A stretch of DNA of 64,000 nucleotides from Hydnum rufescens UP504 (lineage: Eukaryota; Basidiomycota; Agaricomycetes; Cantharellales; Hydnaceae): contig MU129128.1 in the NCBI GenBank assembly GCA_014904985.1, positions 1 through 64,000 of the forward strand, read 5' to 3'. Below are positions 55,915 to 64,000 of the stretch, piece after piece. The notes under the pieces were generated by a model, which did not search any database, had not been told where the DNA came from, and was given only the letters and a program-made list of their open reading frames with translations. Numbering within the stretch: the first letter of the stretch is position 1; the number at the start of each line of letters is the position of its first letter. A program made the position numbers and the translations under genes.

Positions 55915-57337
55915 CTACCCACTGGAAATCAGCCCAAGACCCTGTAAGGGTAGGCTTTCTGTTGCCTTAATCTGGAAGAGCTTGGGTGGGAGGAGGGTCT
56001 GATTCTGGTTATCTCCCTCTCCATGATGATGATCAGCTTGGTGAGATAAGGCATCAGGTTTAGTAGAACTCTTTCCAGGGCAGTGGGTGATGTGGAAATA
56101 AAAATGGGATAAGAACAAGGACCAGCATGCCTGTCACTGATTGAGAGATTGGGCTGTCATGAAATAGACAAGATTATGGTGATCAGTCAAGATGTCTACC
56201 AGATGTGCAGCTCCCTCAAGGTGTCAAAATTCTTGTAAGCCACAGATGATTGCCAATAGCTCTTTGTCATGAATTTCATAATTGCATTCCACATCATTGA
56301 GGCTTTTAGAAATAAATCCCACTGGGTGCCACTTGTCATCATCCCTTAGCTGGGAGAGGACAGCCCCTGTAGCAAAATTGGAGCTGTCTGCTTCCAGGCA
56401 GTAGGGCCAATCAGCATCAGGATGCACAAGAATGGGCATTGAGGTGATGGCTGTCTTTAGCTGATCAAATGCTCTCTGTTGATCCTCTCCCCACTTCCAT
56501 GGTGCATCTTTCTGAGTGAGTTGGTGATAGAGGATGGGCAATATGTGAGAAATTTTCGATGAAGTGTTGGTAAAAGTTAACAAAGCCAAGGAATGATTGA
56601 ACCTCTTTGACTGTTGTAGGAGATGGCCATTCCCAAACTCCAGCAACTTTAACTGGATCCATCCCAACTTGTCCTGGGGATAGGATGAGTCCAAGATACT
56701 CCACAGTTGCAGCTCCAAAGGTGCACTTCTCAGCCTTGAGGAACAGATGATTCTCTCACAGGATTTGGAGGATCTTTCAGACTACCTTGTAGTGTTGTGT
56801 GAGTGTTTCAGTAAAAACCAGAATATCATCCATATACACAGCTACCACTCCTTCTGCAACAAGATCTTTGAAGAGGTGATTCATCATGGTTTGAAAAGTG
56901 GCAGGACTATTAGTCAGCCCAAAGAACATGATGAGTGGTTCAAAGAGTCCTTGGTTGGTGCAGAATGCTGCCTTCCATTCATCTCCTTCATGCATCTGAA
57001 TATTGTTGTAGCCCCATTGCACATCCAACTTGATGAAGAACTTGGCCTGAGTGACTTGATTTAAGATGTCTGTCACCAGGGGGAGAGGATAAGCATTTTT
57101 CACTGTAGCAGCATTGAGCTTCCAATAATCCTGGACAAAGTGTAGGCCACCATCCTTCTTCTTAACAAAGAAGACAGGGGCAGCTATGGGTGACTTGGAT
57201 GGGCAGATTCATCCAGTCTCCAGGTGCTCTTTCAAGAAGGCATCCATCTCTTGCTGCTCATTGGGGGATAATGGGTATAATTTCACCCCAGTATGCTTGA
57301 TGTCCTCTTTTAGCTCAATAGTGTGGTCCCAGGGATG
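55915..57337 (-). pseudogene. Gypsy2 reverse transcriptase and RNase H
   Basis: Minus strand. From the B3 insertion inward: a segment with PWDHTIELKED, then MDAFLKEHLETG, APVFFVKKKDGGL, LNAATVKNAYPLPLVTDILN, FFIKLDVQWGYNNIQ (first Asp), GLFEPLIMFFGLTNSPATFQ and VVAVYMDDILVFTE, so the YMDD box is intact. The thumb (VKEVQSFLGFVNFYQHFIEN) lies in a shifted frame. RNase H follows: CLEADSSNFATGAVLSQL (Asp), ECNYEIHDKELLAIICGLQ (Glu), LTAQ.. and the LFLSHFYFHITHCPGKSSTK linker. After the linker the sequence jumps to the integrase core within about 120 bp, so roughly 100 or more integrase residues have been deleted. Confidence 0.88.
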
Positions 57338-57341
57338 ACGT

Positions 57342-58932
57342 TATAGAAGAAGGATGGGGAGCTCTGATGACTGTCAAATCAAACTCTGGTTCAGCCAGTG
57401 TGTAGATGGGAGACTGTATTTCTGTTTTTATTCAATGGGCTGGTTTGCTCTGATGGTTGATCACTCTCTAACAAGTTAGGTATGGTATTCAGTGGAGGAT
57501 AAGATTGTGGTATGGACTAGCTATAGTCAATGATATATCATGGGATGCTTGTGAAAGGCTTATACGTGTTGTATTGAACTGTTTACTGCTATTTGTAGGT
57601 ACCTATTTGTGTCCTCCTGGTCAAAATGCGGATTCTAAAGAGGACTCTAGACTAGTTCAAGCTTGATTTAGTGTGTCAATGTGTTTCTTTCTTCTTCTGA
57701 CTTAACTTTGTTTTTACTCACCTTTCCTTGGATGTCCAGCAACTCTAACCTTAGGTCCTGCAACTATCCTTGGCTCAGTATTTCGCGTAGAGGGCTTCCA
57801 GTGACTTAGTCTTAACAACCTTGTATATGACTTAGCTCCAGATGGCTTTAGATCAGTACTCTCTTAAGATGCAAGCAGATTTGTAGACAGTAGTATATTC
57901 CAGTAGTGAGAAGATGATGGGGGATACAGGAAAATCTACCAGCTTTTATACCTTTCTGAAGGTGGCTGTGTTTAAAGAATATGACTCACTCCTAGGTGAG
58001 TCATATGTGAGAACAATAGGGTTGTCAAGGAGGGTGAGTCATTCATAAAGTGGTTGCATGATAGGTGAGTCATTCATAAAGTGGTTGCAAGATAGGTGAG
58101 TCATTCATAAACAGAACAAAAGGGTTGCTAAGAAGGTGTTATCTTTCATAAAGTGGTTGCAAGGAGGGTGAGTCATTCATAAACAGAACAAAAGGGTAGT
58201 CAAGGGAGTGTTATCTTTCTTATCTGTGAGGTTCTAGAAGTTATTTGTGGTAATGGGAGATGAAATCAAAGGATATTTCCAAGTTCTTGGAGATTAATTT
58301 GTTTGTAGTCCAGTGGTTAAGATGTTTTTGTTGCTGGTTGATAATGGGGACAAGTGCATGGGATGGGATTTGATGCAGAAACAACAGTTTACATCCGTAA
58401 TAGACGTTCTTGGTATCATTCAATGCAGATTTTTAACAGCTTTCTGGGCGTGGTGGTTCCGAGCAGATCTGGTGTAAACTGACAGAGAAATTCGTTTTTT
58501 ACTGATGGGTGTTGATTCTGACAGTAATATTGTTCTGTAGAGTTCAGTTTTGATCTGTTCTTTGCGTGCTCAGTACCGTTGGATGCGGATTTTTTATATC
58601 TTTCCAGGCGCGGTTGTTCCGAGAGGATTGGATGCGAACTGACAGAGAAATTCGTTTTTTACTGAAAATCCCGGATTTTGACAGTAATATTGGTCTGGAG
58701 AGTGCATTTCTGGTCCGTTCGACTTGTGTTTGGTACCGTTCGAAAGGTGTGAATCATAGCTTTCTAAGCGTTATATGGGCGTACCTCTCCGATCAAAACT
58801 GATGGAGTTATAGAACAAATTCAATTTCTGCACGTAGCCGTAATTAATTTCGTAATTGGTCATGTGATCGTCCAAAGGCTGGGAGTGGTGTGATTTCGCG
58901 TTTTCTGATACTGGATGTTTTTATCTTCCACA
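57342..58932 (-). mobile_element. Family B repeat copy B3 inside gypsy2 pol
   Basis: TATAGAAGAAGGATGGGG to TTTTTATCTTCCACA, 1,591 bp, with a perfect 4 bp duplication ACGT (57338-57341 and 58933-58936). The gypsy2 frame is restored if the element and one ACGT are removed (..SFDHLPP before, HPWDHTIEL after), which fixes both ends exactly. Confidence 0.93.
57943..58176 (-). promoter_or_regulatory. Six Gcn4/AP-1-type sites upstream of a TATA box in B3
   Basis: TGASTCA at about 57982, 57997, 58034, 58064, 58095 and 58170, with CTTTTATA (TATA on the minus strand) at 57943-57950. The first two form an inverted pair (ATGACTCACTCCTAGGTGAGTCAT). The same layout occurs in B1 and B2. Confidence 0.65.
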
Positions 58933-58936
58933 ACGT

Positions 58937-59979
58937 GGGGGAAGGTGATCAAAGGATTCCTTAGCAAAGACATTGTGGAAGTTGTGGTACTGTTTGGGCA
59001 CCATTTCTTCAAAGGGGTGCTTCTTAAAGGTCTTCTTATCCTGCTCAATGGTGAGGTAGGTGGATATAGATTCAGTTGCAGAGATAGTCTCTTCAGGGTG
59101 GAGGAAGACTACAAAGATACAATCTTCCTGGTGTACATCTTCCCAATTATCACCAGGTGGGCTCTTGCCCATTTTCTTTGATAGAACACCTGGAGTAGGC
59201 TTTTCTATTAAAGAGGGAGGCAAGAGTGTAGTCTGGTCAGGTGAAGACAACAGGGAAGAGTGATGGTGTGGCAAATTTCTATCACCCTTGTGATCCCCTT
59301 CAGACCACCATGGCTGGCCAATGCCCTGGAGCTGCCCATCACCCCCTTTTGCCCAGAGGGATGGACTGGGCAAAGATAGGATAAGGTCTCCTTGGCAACT
59401 GCACAACAGAAGAGGATCAGGTGGAGATACAGATGCAGAGAGGTTGAGGCTTCATTCAGAGTGTTCCTTTGCTAAGGCAACATGGATGCATTGCAACCCA
59501 CATCCATCAGGACACCTTGTCATTGCTACCTTACCCATCAACCAGTTGATCTCAGAGTTATGATGAACAAGCCAGGTGTGCCCTATGATAAGGGGAACCC
59601 ATCCCAGGCTGGTCACAGCAAACATACTTTTCTCTGAATGGTCACCAAAGCACATCAAGAGGTCAACTTCTTCTTGAACTGAGCCAGCATCATTAAGGGT
59701 GCCATCAATGTTGTAAAGCAGAATCAGCTGCAGAAGTTGCCAAGTGGTGAGATTTTTGGCTTTGACATACTCCTGATTGATGAACATCCCTGTTGCTCCT
59801 GAATCAAGCAGGGAATCAACTGCCATAGGCTGGCCACTGTCTAGGGTCTGTAGATGGACCTTTAGCTTGGTAGCTTGGCAAAGGTGTGTGGAATAGATAT
59901 AGAGTGGTGGGCTTGGGGATAATGACATGTCTTCTCTTTCATGCAGGCCATCAATGTCAATGTAATCCAACATATCCAT
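58937..59979 (-). pseudogene. Gypsy2 aspartic protease and PR-RT linker
   Basis: The minus-strand frame 59979-59452 encodes LKVHLQTLDSGQPMAVDSLL, then the active site LLDSGATGMFINQEY (about 59800-59760), YNIDGTLNDAG, and the second-half motif LGWVPLIIGHTWLVHHNSEI (about 59610-59545), characteristic of gypsy-type retropepsins. It is followed by a Ser/Pro-rich linker (59406-58937) ending VPKQYHNFHNVFAKESFDHL, the conserved entry to RT. The protease itself is open over its length, so it is one of the best-kept parts of the element. Confidence 0.88.
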
Positions 59980-60893
59980 TGTGGGTCCTACTGTACAAGT
60001 TGAAAGAAGAGAGAATCAGATTATTGAACAGGGCATGTCCTTCACTGTTGACATCTTCAAAATCCTTTCCCACACCCTCATTTCCATCCTCAACAGGTTT
60101 GGGTGCCAGAGTAGCACAGACTTTTTGTACCACTTCCTCCATCTGCTCAGCTGACAGAGTGCCTCAGACTGAGTGAGAGTGTGGGGGCTCTGGAAAATCT
60201 CTGGCAATGTGACTGGGTTTGTTACAATTCCAGCACAGACCAGCAACTTGGTGAGGGTTATTCTGATGACAATTGGAGTCTACATCCATAGGTTCATAAG
60301 TGGAGGAGGAAGGTGCAGCAGCAGCAGGATGGAAAGGGGTTGGAGTAGTTTGAGAAGTAGTGGTGGGAGGGCAGAATGGTTGAATTGTTCCTGGATGAAT
60401 GTCCTAGTGAGGGTTGGCTGGAGAGAATGAGTGCTGTTCATTAAAGGGATGCCACAACTTATCAATACAAGTGGCCTTGTCCTTCCATTCTTGAAGGGAC
60501 ATAGGGAGGGTGTTGAGGTGTATCTTCTTGACCAGGCTACAGAGCAGTCCATGCTCATAAGCATCCATCAAGGTTCCATCATTAAAGCCTGTCTTCCCAG
60601 ATATGGCCTCAAAGGCCATTGTATACTCCTCAGCTGTCATCCCTTGAGTCATCTTCAAGGTATGAATGAAGTTGCTTATGGGCATGAGCCTCTTGGTCCA
60701 CATCACCAAAGGCTGCCTCAAAGCAGGTGCAAAAGGTTTCCCAATCAGGGAAGGGAGAATTGCCATCAAGGATAGCATGGTTGGAAGCCCAGTCACCAGC
60801 ACTGCCTCCTTGCATGTAGGAGAGGGTGTAGAGGATCTTTGTCTGATCATTAGGAAAGGAGTTGGGTTGAATAGCAATGTTAAGTTTCAGAGT
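59980..60893 (-). pseudogene. Gypsy2 gag, C-terminal two thirds
   Basis: Minus strand, continuing from 62281 across the A6 insertion. HHTLKLNIAIQPNSFPNDQT and LSYMQGGSAGDWASNHAILD, then WETFCTCFEAAFGDVDQEAH, are the retrotransposon gag (capsid) domain. A frameshift near 60670 leads to TAEEYTMAFEAISGKTGFND and KIHLNTLPMSLQEWKDKATC. Downstream a nucleocapsid knuckle reads C-WN-C-NKPS-H-IARD-F (about 60235-60195): the fourth ligand, normally Cys, is Phe. It is followed by an acidic tail and the protease frame. Confidence 0.87.
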
Positions 60894-60897
60894 GTGG

Positions 60898-62276
60898 TGT
60901 AAGTGGGAAACAAGGGGAGGAATCCAGCCACAGTCCATGATATGGAATCAAGAATGAAAAGAGGGGACCATGGGATCAATCTGAACATTGAGGCTCAAAG
61001 AAAGGAAGGTCTTTTTGGATAGAAATCTAATGCTGTAAGCAACACCTGCTCAATAGAACAAAGAATGAATCTGGGTCACAATACCACACCCTAAGGCTCT
61101 CTCTTGAGTCCCTAGACAAAGTGTAGTAGTCTTGATGGAATTCACCCAAGGAATCAGTGGCAATACATCAGTGCCTCAAAACTGGGGAGGGTGAAGACTC
61201 TAGAAATTTGCATCTCCTGCACTTAATATACAATATACATCACAAAAAAATTCTATGGTAACTGGAAGAAAGGTGGGGTTAAGGCAAAAATGATGAAAAA
61301 GAAATCAAGTCAAAATCTTCAAAACTGAAGGAGATATTCAAGAATTAAGTCAGAATAGGGGAATATGGCTTAACCAAGGTATTCCTCCTCTCCTACTGAA
61401 CAAAATCCCTTGGGGAATGGTGGAACTAGTCATCCTAGATGTACCCTTCATTGGACATAAGGGGGACAGAGAATAATGGCCATTAATAATCAAAAAAGCA
61501 GAGGCAATAATGAAATGAGACATGGGGGAGTTAAATTGTAGAGAGCCAAGTTCTTATCAGATCATTTTGCCCTTGATACTGTTGGATGCAGACTATCAAT
61601 GGCTTTCTATGTGTGCTTGTTGTGAACAAATTGGATCAAAAATGATGGAGAAATTCAAAAAATACTGAAGGAAAATATGAAACACATAGTAAAATTGACC
61701 TGGAAAGTGCAGTTTTGATTCATTCAGCTTGTGTTTAGTATTTTCTGAAAGGTGTGAATTGTAGCTTTTGGGGCACTATTTTTCTGAGTCAATACGATCA
61801 AAACTGAGGGAGATATTCCACATTTACTCCTTGAGAGCACCACATTAGCCCCTATTTGTCATGTGACAGGTCTGTGAGTCAGAATCAAGGCCCAGGTGTG
61901 TAATCCATTGTATTACATAATCACAATTTGTTAGAGCCACCATTGAGGCAACAGGAAGTGTATATCAGAAGTGGAGACTGATTGAAGGTCAAACAAAGCA
62001 AGCAAGTTGAATTGCAATTGCCACATTGAGGTATGGCATAAAAAGGTGGAATTTAGAGTGGCCTGTTGAAGTGCCACAGATGAACAATAAATTGGCTCAT
62101 GTGCAAGTAAGGGAATGGCATGGATTTGCAGGATTAGATGTATGGATATGGGCTTGTTCTCAAATGAATGAACAGTGTGGGGACTGGGCCACAGATTGAC
62201 ATAGGAATGGACTTGTTTAATTGAAAAATCATCCTCAGATAGGGTTTGCACATGGTAGGGATTTGTCCCTCCAACA
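60898..62276. mobile_element. Family A solo repeat copy A6 inside gypsy2 gag
   Basis: TGTAAGTGGGAAACAAGG to CCCTCCAACA, 1,379 bp. The flanking 4-mers are GTGG (60894-60897) and GCAG (62277-62280), both one CpG-type transition from GCGG. The gag frame joins cleanly across it (GGDQKKADPF before, LHTLKLN after). Confidence 0.9.
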
Positions 62277-62280
62277 GCAG

Positions 62281-62618
62281 AGGAAGGGATCAGCCTTCTT
62301 TTGATCACCACCAAAGACCTCTGGATCAGCTGCCTTCAGGGGACATGCAGAGATAGAAGGAGTAGTGGCAGGAGCAGGAGGAACTTCAATGACAGGAGCA
62401 GGAAGGTTTTTGACAACAGCCTTGGTGATCACCTCAACTTCAGCCATCAGGGTTTCATGAGAAGAGGCATTAGTCTGAAGGTGAGTCACTAGGTTCTGGA
62501 GTATAACATTCTGTTGCTCCAACTGTTTGTACCATTGTTGTTGTGCCTCCATCATTTGACAAAGGCCTTCTCCAGCATTGCCAAAGACAGAGAAAGCATC
62601 AGTGGGGATTTCATCCAT
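62281..62618 (-). pseudogene. Gypsy2 gag, N-terminal part
   Basis: Minus strand from the ATG at 62616-62618 (MDEIPTDAFSVFGNAGEGLC). An upstream in-frame ATG at 62714 lies inside the LTR and is less likely to be used. A coiled-coil stretch (QQQWYKQLEQQNVILQNLVT) and a Pro/Ala-rich linker follow, then ADPEVFGGDQKKADPF, the lead-in to the capsid domain that resumes at 60893 after the A6 insertion. Short coiled coils before the gag core are usual in fungal gypsy elements. Confidence 0.8.
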
Positions 62619-62683
62619 GAGGAGAGGAGGTAGAAGGGATAAGGAAGATGTTTGTGGGGTTGAGGAGATGCATTTCAATCTTC

Positions 62684-63477
62684 TGTCAGGGCAACACTGC
62701 CATTGAGGCCACAAACAGAAAGAGGAAAGAGATTAATTAACCACATGCTATTGCAGTGGGAATACTGAGTACACACCACACAACAAAGGACACACAAGTC
62801 TCACACCTATTGCAGTGGGAATCCTGAGAGATCAAAACTGGTGATCCCCCAACTGTGAAGGGCTATAAGTACTACTTCCTGCACACAGCCACCACAGCCT
62901 CCACAGCCCATCAATCAGCCTTCACAGCCACCATCACTGAGCCTCACTAAGCTGACACAGCCATGTTACAAATCCTGTGTGCACCTCCACATGGCTATGC
63001 CCTAACTTCCTTATGCATCCCCCTTAGCATACATACTTCCAAGGCAGTGTACACCTGGGTACTCCAAAGGTGTCAAAGGAGTTGAAGGACCATAGTGATG
63101 CTGGGGGAGTAGGGATTGGGACAGGTGGTGCAGGTTCAGGGACTGGGGGCAGAGTAGGAGGGGGAGGAGAAGTCTGGATTGGCAACTGCATGGACTCACA
63201 TGGGGAGTGAGGGAATGACAGGTGCTGACAAGGGCACAAATGCTGCCACTGGTTGACTACCCAGCCTATAGCCTGCTGGTTGAGGCCTGATAGAATGAGG
63301 GCAATAATAATAAGAGAAATGCCAATAATGGCAAGGATGACAATAACCCCCTTACTGAATGGAGGGAGAGAGGAGACGAGAGCATTTGAAGTAGGTGCCA
63401 TATGATAGAGTTGATGAAGAATGATACTCTGACAGGTAAGTCCACAGGCAGAAGCAAATGTCAATTTGATCCTGACA
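62684..63477 (-). repeat. 5' LTR of gypsy2 (794 bp)
   Basis: TGTCAGGGCAACACTGCC to GATCCTGACA, followed by CTTTC. The bases next to its inner end (minus strand GAAGATTGAAATGC) do not look like a TGG-starting tRNA primer site, so the priming mode is unclear. Confidence 0.9.
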
Positions 63478-63569
63478 CTTTCCCCTATTCCTGCCCCCTC
63501 CCCTGTCCACATTGCTTTGTTCAAGAATGACACCAGTACCCTCCTGAAGCTGGGAGGCACCTCATTACA
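63478..63569 (-). repeat. LTR C copy C2, part 2
   Basis: The reverse complement starts TGTAATGAGGTGCCTCCCAG and matches C1 from 27406. It continues on the far side of gypsy2 at 54048. Confidence 0.8.
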
Positions 63570-63674
63570 TCCATAATGCACAGAGCAGCTCCTATTGTAA
63601 ATTCCAAGTTGCTGGTTGCAGCATTGTCCCACCTTGGAGGTTCTATTCATTGTGGTGAAAACTGACCTAGGAGG

Positions 63675-64000
63675 TGTATGCAGGATGGAAGTCACTCAAT
63701 CCTACCACAGTCTGCATCATTGAGCCAAGGACAAATGAAGGGAGCCATGGGGACAACTCAAATATTCAGGCCCAAGAGAGAAGGAGGGTCTTTATGAATC
63801 ATAGAAAATTCCAATGAACAGTGGTTGCTCAAGGGAATGAATCAGTGTCATGAATAAAGATGTCAAGACCACACCCTGAAGTTGTCCTCTGACTATTCAG
63901 TCTAAATGTGGCTGTACACAGTCTTGGCAGGTGGAAATCTCCAGACAGCAACAATACTTCAGTGCCTCAAACTGAGATAGGGGGAAAAACCAACAATTTA
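63675..64000. mobile_element. Family A repeat copy A7, cut by the window end
   Basis: From TGTATGCAGGATGG it matches the start of A2 (14428 on: ..caggatgg, ..ctgNcatcattgag, gacaaNNgaaNggagccaNNggggac). The rest lies beyond the window. Confidence 0.75.

Larger units (their letters stand above)
54049..63477 (-). mobile_element. Ty3/gypsy chromovirus-type LTR retrotransposon (gypsy2), degenerate
   Basis: Read on the minus strand: LTRs 54049-54783 and 62684-63477 (TGTCAGGG..CCTGACA) and a perfect 5 bp duplication CTTTC (54044-54048 and 63478-63482). The order is gag with CCHC, protease, RT, RNase H, integrase, chromodomain. It carries two later insertions: family B (57342-58932) in the PR-RT region and family A (60898-62276) in gag. 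Without them it is about 6.4 kb. Stops, a gag frameshift and loss of the integrase zinc module make it inactive. The proteins are clearly different from those of gypsy1. Confidence 0.93.

Overview
The window is a transposon graveyard from a filamentous basidiomycete (Agaricomycete) genome. The evidence is two chromodomain-bearing Ty3/gypsy retrotransposons, a KDZ-type DNA transposase next to a TET/JBP-like dioxygenase (a pairing known from mushroom genomes), a Tc1/mariner element, 50-60 bp introns with GT..AG ends, and heavy loss of CpG. I see no intact host gene, rRNA, confident tRNA or CRISPR array. Almost every recognisable reading frame is broken. A large share of the in-frame stops are TGA where CGA (Arg) is expected, the mark of methylated-CpG decay or a RIP-like process.

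Layout. 585-11942: an 11.4 kb gypsy element (gypsy1, minus strand) with 474 bp LTRs and a TACCC target duplication, interrupted by a solo repeat of family A (6552-7933). 12.5-13.0 kb: palindromic repeats. 13.15-16.3 kb: KDZ transposase pseudogene on the minus strand, split by a family A repeat (14428-15635). 16.7-19.9 kb: TET/JBP-like dioxygenase pseudogene on the same strand, split by a family B repeat (17790-19307). 21.0-21.8 kb: a coiled-coil reading frame. 21991-23347: family A. 24.65-26.3 kb: an unrecognised plus-strand gene remnant. 26317-29802: a three-deep nest (family A containing LTR C containing family B). 30.4-32.4 and 36.8-39.4 kb: unrecognised plus-strand gene remnants, split by a 4.3 kb foldback element (32425-36752) whose arms are tandem hairpin repeats and whose centre holds a Tc1 element (34099-35710). 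40725-41959: a second, 1.2 kb foldback element. 42.2-42.9 kb: a dense CACATG/CATGTG array. 43-48.6 kb: decayed repeats and another family A copy. 48.6-53.3 kb: tRNA-like segments, minisatellites and a third foldback element with a 169 bp near-perfect palindrome. 54049-63477: gypsy2 (minus strand, 735/794 bp LTRs, CTTTC duplication), itself carrying one family A and one family B insertion and lying inside an older LTR C copy. The window ends in another family A copy.

How it fits together. Families A (7 copies) and B (3 copies) share an iterated ~150 bp module. Where both ends can be read they are flanked by 4 bp duplications whose central dinucleotide is CG, or TG/CA as expected after CpG decay, so they appear to insert at CpG sites. 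Family B carries clusters of Gcn4/AP-1-type TGASTCA sites upstream of a TATA box. The nesting gives a relative order: gypsy1, gypsy2, KDZ and TET/JBP are older than the A and B insertions, and LTR C is older than B and gypsy2.
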